Assembly (NCBI RefSeq): GCF_002285285.1
Contig: NZ_NSJF01000002.1
Location: forward strand, 186,001-250,000
Origin: Vandammella animalimorsus
GTDB lineage: Bacteria > Pseudomonadota > Gammaproteobacteria > Burkholderiales > Burkholderiaceae_C
Direction: 5' to 3'
DNA length: 64,000 bases
Every line of letters starts with the position of its first letter. Position 1 is the first letter of the stretch. This document shows, piece by piece, positions 47,378 to 56,282 of this stretch. Below the pieces are notes generated by a model, which had not been told where the DNA came from, made no database searches, and saw only the letters and a list, made by a program, of their open reading frames with translations. Made by a program: the position numbers and the translations under genes.

Positions 47378-48451
47378 CTACGGCGCATTGCGCTGCACGC
47401 GAAACAGCCAACTGCGCCGCAGCGTGAAGGAGATGGCATACAGCAGCGCATCCACCCCCAGCTTGGCTGGCAGCGGGGGCAGCTGCCAGCCATGCACCAG
47501 CCAATGCACCAGGCTGGCCGAGGCCAGCATCAGCGCGATGGCCAGGGCCGCATAGGCCATCAGCTGCGGCAGTAGCGGCTGCACGTGCTGGCCCCGGAAC
47601 ACGAAAAAGCGGTTGCCGGCAAAGTTGAACAGCGCCGAGAGGATGCGCGCCACGACCACCGAGAAAAACACCTGCTGGCTCAGCCGCAGCAGCAGCATGA
47701 ACAACAGCACATCCAGCGCGAAGGAGCAGGCCCCGAGCAGCAAATCCTTGAGCAGCACCCAGTAAATGCGCAGCGAGTCGGTCAGCGGGTTGAAGTGCGA
47801 GCTGGCGTTGTCCTCGATATACACCGCCTCAATGGGCAGCTCGCGCAGCGGCACCTGCTGCTTGACCAGGTGGGCCAGCATGTGCATTTCGTATTCATAG
47901 CGCTCGCCCTGCAGCTGCTGCAGTTGCGCGAGCAAGCCGATGGGAAAGCAGCGCAGGCCCGTTTGCGTGTCTGAAATCCGTTGCCCGGCCAGCTTGCCGA
48001 ACACCCAGCGCGTCAAGGCGTTGCCGACACGGCTGCGCAGCGGCGCGTGCGGCGGCATGGTGCGCGCGCCCAGCAGCACCGTGGCCTGCTCTTGCGCCAG
48101 CGCGATCTGGGCCATGCGCAGCACGTCCTCGGGCAGGTGCTGGCCATCGGCATCGAGCGTGATGACGTAGCGGCAGGCGGTGCCCCCCCCACTTTGGGCG
48201 TGCGATTGCGCCACGTGTGCGAATGCGGTCTTGAGCGCTGCGCCCTTGCCCCGGTTGGCTGGATGCACCAGCAGCTGCACCGGCGCGCCCAACTGCGCGA
48301 ACACGGCCTGGCTTTGCGGCCCTGAGCCATCGTTGACCACCACGATGTGCCCAAAACCCATGGCCCGCAAGGCATCAATCAACCCCAACAGCTTGGTGTC
48401 GGGGTTGTAGGCGGGAATGATGAGGCAGATGGCATTCAGGTCTTGCGACAT
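47378..48451 (-). CDS. Family 2 glycosyltransferase fused to a GtrA-like membrane domain
   Basis: A 357-residue protein. The GT-A domain (1-230) has AICLIIPAYNPDTKLLGLID, the nucleotide-binding LDADGQHLPED and an RISDTQTGLRCFP segment as in dolichol-phosphate mannosyltransferase-like enzymes. Residues about 240-357 form four membrane helices of GtrA type (SALFNFAGNRFFVF). It probably links a sugar to a polyprenyl carrier or flips it across the membrane in one protein. Substrate unknown. It lies upstream of radA on the same strand. Confidence 0.8.
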   Translation of the reverse strand: MSQDLNAICLIIPAYNPDTKLLGLIDALRAMGFGHIVVVNDGSGPQSQAVFAQLGAPVQLLVHPANRGKGAALKTAFAHVAQSHAQSGGGTACRYVITLDADGQHLPEDVLRMAQIALAQEQATVLLGARTMPPHAPLRSRVGNALTRWVFGKLAGQRISDTQTGLRCFPIGLLAQLQQLQGERYEYEMHMLAHLVKQQVPLRELPIEAVYIEDNASSHFNPLTDSLRIYWVLLKDLLLGACSFALDVLLFMLLLRLSQQVFFSVVVARILSALFNFAGNRFFVFRGQHVQPLLPQLMAYAALAIALMLASASLVHWLVHGWQLPPLPAKLGVDALLYAISFTLRRSWLFRVQRNAP

Positions 48452-48569
48452 GGCGGCGCCCGTCGATCTGGGGGGCTGGCAACTGCGCCTGGATGACACT
48501 GCAACCGTGGCGCCTGCGGCGGGCGATCATACTGGAACTGGGCTTGCCCGTAGCCAGCCTGCGCCAGGC

Positions 48570-50261
48570 TCACTTGAGCCGTTTGAGCGCTTCTTCCGAG
48601 GCCTTGTGCAGTTGCTCAATGGCCGCCAGGCGGCTTTGCAGGATGGAAGCATCGACATGGTCGGCTTGGGGGCCCAGTTGGCGCACCATGTGCTGCCCGG
48701 CTTTGAGGCGGTCAATGGCGGCAGCGTAATCGAGCCGCGCAGCCTGGGCCTCGGCCTCGGCGCGGATGGCGCGCAGGGGCTGCTGTTGCGCCGTCCAAAT
48801 GCGTGCGAGCTGCTGCCATGCGCCGGCATCGTCCGGGTGCTCTTGCAGCCAGCCCTGCCATTGTCCGGCCAGCTCGGCCAGCTCGGCGCTGGCCTGTGCA
48901 GCGCTGGGCTCAGCCGCCGCGCTGAGCTGCTCGGCCCCTGCCCAATAGGCAGTTCGCAAAAACAGTTCTGGGCGCTTGCGCTGGCGGCTGTCGATGCCCG
49001 CCAGAGCGGCGCGCGCCCAGGCGGCATCGCGCAGGCTCAGCGCCAGCTCCAGCTGTAGCAGCTGCGCCAGCCGGTGCGCGGCGGCATCGCCCGCACTGCG
49101 TGCGGACAGCGCATCGGCCAGGGCCTTGGCCTGATCGGCATCGCGCAGCTGCGCAGCGGCCAGCGCGCCGGCGTACAGCCGCCCGGCGTCTGCAGCGGCG
49201 GCGCCCGCTTCGTCCGGGCTGTGCTGGGGCGAAGTGGTGCGCGCCAGGGGCTGGGCGCTCTGCACGGCCGAGCGCAGAAAGTCCACCTTGCCCAGCGACA
49301 GCACACGCGAGCGCGCCACCACCATGGCATGGGCCATGCTCGTGGCTGGTCGGGCGTGGCGTGGCTGGCTTTGCGGCAGGCGCGCCTGCAGATCGGACTG
49401 GCGCTGCGAGGTCAGCGGGTGGGTGCGCAGATAAGGGTAGGCGCCGTTGTCATTGAAGCGGTTGGCCTGGCTGAGCTTGTCGAACATGCCGATGAAGCCC
49501 GCCGGGTCAAAACCGGCCGGGACCATCAGGCCCAGGCCGATGCGGTCGGCCTCCTGTTCCATCGAGCGGCTGAAACTCAGGCTGTTTTGCATGGCCAGCG
49601 CCTGGCCGCCTGCCACCACGGCCTGGGCTGCGTCCGGATTCTTGCTGGCCGCCAGGGCTCCCAGCACCATGCTGGCAATCAGCAGCGGCGTTTGCCGGGC
49701 GTTCTGCGCGTGCAGGCGCGCAATGTGGCGCTGCGAGACGTGCGAGAGCTCATGCGCCATGACCGAAGCCAGCTCGTCGCGGCTGTCCACGGCATTGATC
49801 AGCCCCAGATGCAGGCCGAAGTAGCCGCCGGGCAGGGCAAAGGCGTTGACGCTGCGATCCTTGCCCAGCAGCACGCGCCAGGCAAACTGCTCGCCCAGCG
49901 CATCGTCCAGCGCGCCTTTCTTGCGCGCGGCCTGCATCAGGGCCAGCCAGATGTCCTGCACATATTCCTGCAGTACGGGGTCGTCGATGTAGTCCGGGTC
50001 GCGGTAGAGCTGGCGCGCGATCTGATCGCCGATGCGGCGCTCGTCACCGACGCTGAAGCCGTCGGCCTCACCCAGCGAGGGCAGCGCCTGCGCGCTGGCC
50101 TGGCCGGCGGGCAAGCCGCCCAGACCTGCCAGCCACGCAGCCAGGCACAGGGCCCGTGCCACTTGGCCGGGCCGCTTGTGCAGCCAGGTGGCCGGCGCGC
50201 TGCTGGCCAGAAGAGGGGAAATGGCGCTGCGCGCTTGCGCGCGGGGGGATGTGTTGTTCAT
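48570..50261 (-). CDS. M48 metalloprotease with TPR region (BepA-like)
   Basis: A 563-residue exported protein. A hydrophobic signal lies near residues 34-58. The zinc site is AHELSHVSQRHIA (His 170, Glu 171, His 174), with the third ligand Glu in SMEQEADRIGLGLM. The C-terminal half is made of Ala/Leu-rich helical repeats consistent with TPRs. This is the layout of BepA, a periplasmic protease/chaperone that checks LptD and other outer-membrane proteins. An ATG at 50288 in frame is an alternative start. It is divergent from trpD. Confidence 0.87.
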   Translation of the reverse strand: MNNTSPRAQARSAISPLLASSAPATWLHKRPGQVARALCLAAWLAGLGGLPAGQASAQALPSLGEADGFSVGDERRIGDQIARQLYRDPDYIDDPVLQEYVQDIWLALMQAARKKGALDDALGEQFAWRVLLGKDRSVNAFALPGGYFGLHLGLINAVDSRDELASVMAHELSHVSQRHIARLHAQNARQTPLLIASMVLGALAASKNPDAAQAVVAGGQALAMQNSLSFSRSMEQEADRIGLGLMVPAGFDPAGFIGMFDKLSQANRFNDNGAYPYLRTHPLTSQRQSDLQARLPQSQPRHARPATSMAHAMVVARSRVLSLGKVDFLRSAVQSAQPLARTTSPQHSPDEAGAAAADAGRLYAGALAAAQLRDADQAKALADALSARSAGDAAAHRLAQLLQLELALSLRDAAWARAALAGIDSRQRKRPELFLRTAYWAGAEQLSAAAEPSAAQASAELAELAGQWQGWLQEHPDDAGAWQQLARIWTAQQQPLRAIRAEAEAQAARLDYAAAIDRLKAGQHMVRQLGPQADHVDASILQSRLAAIEQLHKASEEALKRLK

Positions 50262-50363
50262 GGCGGCCTTCGATAGCAAGTGCCGCATTTTGGTTCATTC
50301 GCGCCCATCGGGCCATGGCCATGGGCAGGTGTATATTTGCCGCCTTTGTCTTAGAGCCCAGCC

Positions 50364-51404
50364 ATGCCCATCACGCCCCAGGAAGCCCTGCAACGCACGA
50401 TCGAACACCGTGAGATCTTTCACGACGAAATGCTGCATCTGATGCGGTTGATCATGCAGGGCGAGATCTCGCCGCTGATGACGGCGGCCATCATCACCGG
50501 CCTGCGCGTGAAGAAAGAAACCATTGGCGAGATCACGGCAGCGGCTTCCGTCATGCGCGAGCTCTCGCTCAAGGTGCAGGTCAAGGACACCCGGCATCTG
50601 GTGGACATCGTGGGCACTGGCGGCGATGGGGCGCACACCTTCAACATCTCCACCTGCAGCCTGTTCGTGGCCGCCGCCGCCGGCGCCAAGATCAGCAAGC
50701 ACGGCGGGCGCAGCGTCTCCAGCAAAAGCGGCAGCGCCGACGTGATGGAAGCCCTGGGCGCCAACATCCAGCTCAGCCCGGCGCAAATCGCCGCCTCGAT
50801 CGAGCGCACCGGCATCGGCTTCATGTTCGCCCCCAACCACCACCCGGCCATGAAGAACGTGGCCCAGATCCGGCGTGAAATGGGCGTGCGCAGCATCTTC
50901 AACATCCTCGGGCCGCTGACCAATCCGGCTGGCGCGCCCAACATCCTGATGGGCGTGTTCCACGCCGATCTGGTCGGCATCCAGGTGCGCACCTTGCAGC
51001 GCCTGGGCGCCGAGCACGCACTGGTCGTCTACGGCAAGGACGGCCTGGACGAAATCAGCCTGGGCGCGGCCACCATGGTCGGCGAGCTCAAGGACGGTCA
51101 GGTGCGCGAATACGAAATCCACCCCGAGGACTTCGGCCTGGCCATGGCCAGCACCCGCGCCCTGCGCGCCGACACCCCCGAACAATCGCAACGCATGCTG
51201 TGCGAGGTGCTGCAAGGCCAAAGCGGCCCGGCGCGCGACATCGTGCTGCTCAACACCGCCGCAGCGCTGTATGCCGCCAACGTGGCCAGCGACATCGCCC
51301 AGGGCATCGACCTGGCCCGCCAGGCCATCGACAGCGGCAACGCCCAGCGCAAGCTGCAGGAATTCGTGCGCACCACCCAAGAGCTGGCACAGACTGCGGC
51401 CTGA
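50364..51404 (+). CDS. trpD: Anthranilate phosphoribosyltransferase
   Basis: A 346-residue enzyme. The PRPP-binding [17 protein letters not shown] (about 79-95) and the anthranilate/PRPP loop [20 protein letters not shown] (about 111-130) are intact, as is [13 protein letters not shown]. It performs the second step of tryptophan synthesis. trpE, trpG and trpC are usual neighbours, but only tRNA-Ser and then the island follow here, so a trpC gene may have been displaced by the insertion or may lie elsewhere. Confidence 0.95.
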   Translation: MPITPQEALQRTIEHREIFHDEMLHLMRLIMQGEISPLMTAAIITGLRVKKETIGEITAAASVMRELSLKVQVKDTRHLVDIVGTGGDGAHTFNISTCSLFVAAAAGAKISKHGGRSVSSKSGSADVMEALGANIQLSPAQIAASIERTGIGFMFAPNHHPAMKNVAQIRREMGVRSIFNILGPLTNPAGAPNILMGVFHADLVGIQVRTLQRLGAEHALVVYGKDGLDEISLGAATMVGELKDGQVREYEIHPEDFGLAMASTRALRADTPEQSQRMLCEVLQGQSGPARDIVLLNTAAALYAANVASDIAQGIDLARQAIDSGNAQRKLQEFVRTTQELAQTAA

Positions 51405-51464
51405 GCGCCTCCGTCGGGGTAATCCTGAGCAGGCCACCCCATTATCAGGCTGTGTGCCAAAAAA

Positions 51465-51494
51465 AAAGCCAAGTGAAATCAATCACTTGGCTTT
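51465..51494 (-). terminator. Terminator of tRNA-Ser and trpD
   Basis: AAAGCCAAGTGA and TCACTTGGCTTT form a perfect 12-bp stem around AATCAA. On the minus strand the stem is followed by nine T residues, so it ends tRNA-Ser transcription; on the plus strand it follows trpD by about 60 bp. Confidence 0.85.
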
Positions 51495-51499
51495 GTTGT

Positions 51500-51954
<455 letters not shown>

Positions 51955-52380
51955 CGCGGCCCAAGTCTAGGCCAAAACTACGCCGCCCATGCACCACTCC
52001 GGGGTGAGCGGCGCTCTCCACAAGGATCAATGGGTAGGCCGCAGGGTAAACCAGATGCAGCCCCCCCCCATCCATGCGGCACGAAAGAGGCACTTGCGAC
52101 CTCCATGTACTGATCGTCGGCACGGCCGCGTAGCCAGTACTGCACCTCTTCCCTTCGCGCTACCCCTCGCCGGCCCGGCGATGACCAGGGGGGCATACAC
52201 CCCTGCTCACCCACATCCTGTAGGAGGGCGATCCACCTCTGCACCCCACAGACGATGGATACGTGCAGATACAAATTCGTTTTTTTCCGACGGCGTTGTC
52301 CGCGCCTGTTTCCCCGTTATCTCATGTGGCCCGCGAATTTCTCGCCTGAACACACATAACCATAGGAGCTAACACGAATC
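51955..52380. other. Island left end, no supported gene
   Basis: This 426-bp stretch has no gene I can support. A minus-strand frame (51978-52274) encodes [20 protein letters not shown], which looks protein-like, but it has no recognisable domain or ribosome-binding site and may be a remnant. A ribosome-binding site AGGAG at 52364-52368 belongs to the next gene. Confidence 0.35.
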
Positions 52381-52767
52381 ATGGAATATTCATTCTCAAT
52401 CACTCAGTCCTTCTGCGCGGCGAATGAAGGAATTTGCAACAAGGCGTATCTTGGATATCTTCCCTGGTCGGCTATGACAGAACCGGCAGCCTGCGCATCG
52501 CCGAAGAAACAGACGATTAACCAAGACCAATTCACCCTCTCCCTGCAAACCGCCTGCCTCATGCAGCAGAACCAGATGCTCGAGCGGCAAAACGCCATGC
52601 TGCGCGATCTCATGGAGCGCGTGGAGACGGTAGGCGACCGACTGTGGCACATGGAACGCTGTCTCACTACCCCGCCGATCGATCAGGCCGGGATGCGCAA
52701 GCGAGTAGCCAAGAAGCGCCGTCCGGCCCACATGCAATCTGTAGCTCGCACGCGCTCAGATAAGTAG
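52381..52767 (+). CDS. Unknown coiled-coil protein of the island
   Basis: A 128-residue protein. After an unremarkable N-terminus, residues about 55-95 form a coiled coil (QTACLMQQNQMLERQNAMLR, DLMERVETVGDRLWHMERCL), and the C-terminus is strongly basic (KRVAKKRRPAHMQS). A DNA- or RNA-binding tether is possible. AGGAG lies 12 bases before the ATG at 52381; MTEPAAC at codon 32 is an alternative start. No family is recognised. It precedes the RepA-like gene by 144 bp. Confidence 0.55.
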   Translation: MEYSFSITQSFCAANEGICNKAYLGYLPWSAMTEPAACASPKKQTINQDQFTLSLQTACLMQQNQMLERQNAMLRDLMERVETVGDRLWHMERCLTTPPIDQAGMRKRVAKKRRPAHMQSVARTRSDK

Positions 52768-52911
52768 TCATGCCCTAAAGCGGTGGGGGCTCCGGCCCCC
52801 GTCTATCTGCATGTCGCAGGGCGCTCACGCGCCAATCCACCGATGGCCGGAGGAGGCAAGGCAACTGCTTGCTCCTCTCACCGCGTCCTGCGCATGCCCA
52901 ACTAACAATCA

Positions 52912-54546
52912 ATGAGAACGTATATGTCGAACCAACACATCGACCCCTCTGGTCACTTTGAGGCCACTCGTAACTTCAACAACCAGGTGGCGAAGCAGGT
53001 CGTGAAGCAAGCACTGCTGCTCTATCCGAAGACCAGCCCGAACGACGATGAACCGATCGAAGCCCCGATCACCGAGCAGGCCGAATCGATACGCATCTCC
53101 TCGACAAAGGCATCAGCCCCTGGATTGGACGAGGTACATCTGCCTCCGCGCCAATACGCCGGAGAAGCTCAATTCATGGCTGCCATCCTCGATTGGCAAT
53201 GCGATCTGCGCAAGGAGCTGGAGGCCGACAATCTGTCCGCTGAGCGCACGTCCTCTCCCAGTGATAACAACTACCTGCCGAAACTGGTCACCACCCAAGC
53301 GGTGGGACCCCAGCCCGAGCCGAGTCCGAAGGAAGACGAGCAGGCGGAAACCGCCCCCAGCTTGGAGGCACAATCCCTGCCCGCGTCCTCAATGGCGGCA
53401 CCGGCACCCGAACTGGAAGCAGCGGCCCTGCCCTCCGTATCTCCGCCTTTGCACCAATTGCCCGAGCCTACCCTGCCGCTCCCGCCGGGGGTAACGCGCG
53501 GGCTGCCCACCCATACATCGAAGGACTTCCGTCATCTGCCCAGGCATGTCTGGCTGGTACGGGACGTGTTTCACGGGGGCGAGATCATCATCCTGTGGGG
53601 CGAGTCCCAGGCGGGCAAAACCGCGCTGCTGCTCGATATGGTGGCAGCTATTGCGAGTGAATCTGACTGGGCAGGGCATCCCGTGACCCGTACAAATGTG
53701 ATCTATGTAGCCCTGGAAGGGCAGATCGGGGTGCGTACCCGCGTGCAGGCGCTGGAGCATGACCGGGGCATCGGCCACCTGGAAGGCATCCGCTATGTCT
53801 TCAATCCTTGCAACGTCGCCAGCGAGGAGGATGTCAACGAACTGGCAGTGACGGCGCTAAAGCACGATGCCAAGTTCATCGTGATCGATACGTTGTCGGC
53901 GTCCATCGCCGGAATGGCGGAAGAGAATAGCAACACCGCCATGGCAGGGGTAATTGCTAACGTGCAGCGCCTGACCCAAATGACCGGGGCAGCAGTGTTG
54001 CTCGTGCACCATTGCGGCAATGACCCCAAGCGGGGTGCACGCGGTGCCTACGCGCTGCACGCGAATCCGGACGTGTCCATCGAGGTGGGCCGCTCGGGCG
54101 AAAATCGCTACTGGCGCCTGGCCAAGGGCCGGGATGGCGAACCAGCATGCGGATGGTTCAAGATCGAGGAGGTTAGCTTCCAGCCAGAGCACGAAACGGA
54201 GCCCCTCAAATCCATCGTGGTGCGGCATGTCGAGGATGCAGAAGCTCCGAGGACCCCGCCATCCCTCAAGACCAAGGCTCAGGAGCGAGCCGATGTGGCG
54301 CTGAAGGCAATCACCTTGCATATGCGCATGACAGGCATCGGCGCCGAGGGCGAACAGTCTTCGGGGGAGATGACCTATGAGGCCGCCAGCAAGATGGTCG
54401 CGCAAGCATTCAAGGATAAATGCGACAGCGGGGAAGAAGGCTATGGCAGTAACCACCGCGCCAAGAATGTGCGTGAGGCAATCCAGTCCCTGATCGATGC
54501 CGGACTCCTGATCCTGCATGACGGTAAGGTACGTCTGCGACACTGA
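52912..54546 (+). CDS. RepA-like AAA/RecA-fold ATPase (hexameric-helicase type)
   Basis: A 544-residue protein. The first ~200 residues are Pro/Glu-rich and probably disordered. The ATPase core starts near 210: Walker A ILWGESQAGKTALLLDMVAA (228-247), Walker B AKFIVIDTLSASIAGMAEEN (about 320-339), and VLLVHHCGNDPKRGARGAYA, an order seen in RSF1010 RepA-type helicases and related AAA_25 proteins. The C-terminal ~100 residues may bind DNA. It may open replication forks for element replication. ATG at 52924 is an alternative start. No ribosome-binding site is obvious. Confidence 0.75.
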   Translation: MRTYMSNQHIDPSGHFEATRNFNNQVAKQVVKQALLLYPKTSPNDDEPIEAPITEQAESIRISSTKASAPGLDEVHLPPRQYAGEAQFMAAILDWQCDLRKELEADNLSAERTSSPSDNNYLPKLVTTQAVGPQPEPSPKEDEQAETAPSLEAQSLPASSMAAPAPELEAAALPSVSPPLHQLPEPTLPLPPGVTRGLPTHTSKDFRHLPRHVWLVRDVFHGGEIIILWGESQAGKTALLLDMVAAIASESDWAGHPVTRTNVIYVALEGQIGVRTRVQALEHDRGIGHLEGIRYVFNPCNVASEEDVNELAVTALKHDAKFIVIDTLSASIAGMAEENSNTAMAGVIANVQRLTQMTGAAVLLVHHCGNDPKRGARGAYALHANPDVSIEVGRSGENRYWRLAKGRDGEPACGWFKIEEVSFQPEHETEPLKSIVVRHVEDAEAPRTPPSLKTKAQERADVALKAITLHMRMTGIGAEGEQSSGEMTYEAASKMVAQAFKDKCDSGEEGYGSNHRAKNVREAIQSLIDAGLLILHDGKVRLRH

Positions 54547-54847
54547 CCCTGGCCTCCCTCTCCCCCGCCCCCTCCCCTAAAGGGGAAGAGGGGGCGGGGG
54601 AGAGGGGGCTGGCTGGGAGGGATGAATGTGGTAGGGGGCCTGGAAGCTGGATTTTGCACCCGGAGGAATCATCCAATCCGGAGCGGGCAGCTGATCGTGC
54701 GGCACCCTGACCATCGGCAATAGGCTGTCTGGATATCTCCTGGGCCCGGAGAGGCCAGGGGAGCAATGGGCCAATACCTGAGCCGTGGGGCATATCCCCA
54801 GCCGCGCTCTCAGCTCTCCAGCTAACTCCTTCGGAAAGGAACGGCAA
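54547..54847. other. Intergenic region with a giant GC hairpin
   Basis: This 301-bp gap holds no gene I can support. At 54556-54606, CCCTCTCCCCCGCCCCCTC pairs perfectly over 19 bp with its partner at 54588-54606 around a CCCTAAAGGGGAA loop. It starts 10 bases after the ATPase stop and may end transcription from both sides, or may be a REP-like repeat. The rest shows nothing clear. Confidence 0.5.
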
Positions 54848-55081
54848 CTACCGCCGATCAAGAGCCCCGGCAATCAACTCTGGAAGCGGCACCTCCAGCG
54901 CCTCAGCCACGCGCAGCAACACAGTCAACGTAGGCTGATTTCGTGCCAGCTCCAACTTGGCGATATACGTCCTATTGATACCCGCACGATGGGCTAATTC
55001 CTCTTGAGACAAGCGTAGCGCCGCACGCCTGGAGCGAAGCTCGTCGGCGAACGCTGCTATCAATACCTCGTCCCTGGTCAT
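54848..55081 (-). CDS. XRE-family regulator
   Basis: A 77-residue protein that is almost entirely one helix-turn-helix domain: ELRSRRAALRLSQEELAHRA followed by GINRTYIAKLELARNQPTLT and VLLRVAEALEVPLPELIAGA. ATG at 55081 gives the compact form; an open frame upstream to 55177 is less likely. It is divergent from the DUF1643 gene with a 119-bp shared control region, so it probably regulates that gene and itself. Confidence 0.85.
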   Translation of the reverse strand: MTRDEVLIAAFADELRSRRAALRLSQEELAHRAGINRTYIAKLELARNQPTLTVLLRVAEALEVPLPELIAGALDRR

Positions 55082-55200
55082 GGGTAGGGACTGTCCGTTG
55101 CCTGATGACTTTATGCACCCGCATATGTGGTACAAAATAATCTGATGCCCTAGCCTGAGCGGACTGGGCAGACGCAACGAATACCCACCTGAAAGGCACT

Positions 55201-55698
55201 ATGTACGAGATCTACCTCTCCGAGCACGACGACCAATGGCGCTACGCCCTGGGTACGCTAGGAAAGCGTCCGCTCATCACCATCGGCCTCAATCCCAGCA
55301 CGGCCACTCAAAAGAAACTGGACAACACAGTCACCAAGGTGAAGAAGGTGGCCCAGCAGTGCGGATTCGATAGTTTCATCATGCTGAACCTCTACCCGGT
55401 CAGGGCCACCGATCCCCAAGACCTGCCGCCAAAGGCTGACCCCTTAGCCTACGAGCGCAATCTGGAAGAAATCGAGAAGGTCATCGCCCAATACCCTGCT
55501 CCTACCATCTGGGCAGGATGGGGGGAATTGGTGATGAGCCGACCATATCTCTACCGAGCCCGGGACGAGCTGTTCCAGCGGCTAGCGAAATACGCTCCTC
55601 AATGGCGCCGATTCGGAGAGCTGACCGCCAATGGTCATCCGCGTCATCCCGCGTCTCTGAGCTATAGCTGGACACTGGAGCCCTACGAACCGGCCTGA
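55201..55698 (+). CDS. DUF1643 protein
   Basis: A 165-residue protein matching the DUF1643 family: LGTLGKRPLITIGLNPSTAT near the start, then GFDSFIMLNLYPVRATDPQD and TIWAGWGELV. The family occurs widely in mobile elements; its activity is unknown. An AAAGG ribosome-binding site lies seven bases before the ATG at 55201. It is divergent from the XRE regulator. A DUF1643-regulator pair as cargo is unusual enough to note. Confidence 0.83.
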   Translation: MYEIYLSEHDDQWRYALGTLGKRPLITIGLNPSTATQKKLDNTVTKVKKVAQQCGFDSFIMLNLYPVRATDPQDLPPKADPLAYERNLEEIEKVIAQYPAPTIWAGWGELVMSRPYLYRARDELFQRLAKYAPQWRRFGELTANGHPRHPASLSYSWTLEPYEPA

Positions 55699-55891
55699 AC
55701 AGACGGGGCAGGCAGCTCTACCCGTTGTCCACCCCTCCGTCATGCTCTCCATCGCCGGGGGGGCTCCGTGCCTTGCACGGCAAGAAAACCTGTCCTCTGT
55801 CTCGTTCCTCAAGGCAGCACGCCCGCTCCGGATACCCCCTCTCCGTAAATAAAAAAAGCTATTGAAAATCAAAGGTATAGGAGTCATTCGT
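55699..55891. other. A+T-rich gap before the integrase operon
   Basis: A 193-bp stretch that becomes A+T-rich near 55850-55890. No gene is supported. The promoter of the five-gene integrase operon is probably here; no convincing -35/-10 pair could be picked by eye. Confidence 0.35.
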
Positions 55892-56035
55892 ATGGAATTA
55901 ATAGCAACAAACTCAATGAAATTGGGGAGAGGAGAGCATTGCCTTGCCCCATGCGGGTTCCGGAACGATGAAACCGAAATTTCCTGCAAGCCCTCCAAAT
56001 TCTCCAGAGTGGCGGTCAAGGAGGAAATTCGATGA
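55892..56035 (+). CDS. 47-residue microORF at the head of the integrase operon
   Basis: A 47-residue protein, MELIATNSMKLGRGEHCLAP, with Cys at about 17, 21 and 33 (HCLAPC...SC) and a basic tail ending VAVKEEIR. AGGAG lies eight bases before the ATG, and its TGA overlaps the start of the next gene by four bases (ATGA). These two features make it a likely real gene despite its size. It may be an excisionase-like or leader protein; no family is recognised. Confidence 0.6.
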   Translation: MELIATNSMKLGRGEHCLAPCGFRNDETEISCKPSKFSRVAVKEEIR

Positions 56036-56277
56036 CCGTACCTAAATCGCCTGCGCCCCTGCAGGGCGTTTATCTCCACCAGCGCGGGGTGATCCCCCGC
56101 TTCCGGGTCTGGATTGAATGGCTATCCGAGGGCAGGACTCGCGACGTCGAGATTGAACTGATCGACATGAATAAGGGTGACCCTGCCCAGACCCTCTCTG
56201 ATGCCTTGTTGCGCGAGTGGCAGGTACTGATCTATGAGCCCCCTGGCTATTCCGGTCCTGCATCAGCGGAGGTATAG
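56032..56277 (+). CDS. Unknown 81-residue protein of the integrase operon
   Basis: A small acidic protein, GVYLHQRGVIPRFRVWIEWL then TRDVEIELIDMNKGDPAQTL and a short C-terminus ending SGPASAEV. It overlaps the microORF upstream by four bases and ends five bases before the integrase start, so it is co-translated with both. Secondary structure looks like a beta-rich half followed by a helix. No family is recognised. Confidence 0.65.
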   Translation: MTVPKSPAPLQGVYLHQRGVIPRFRVWIEWLSEGRTRDVEIELIDMNKGDPAQTLSDALLREWQVLIYEPPGYSGPASAEV

Positions 56278-56282
56278 GCCTG

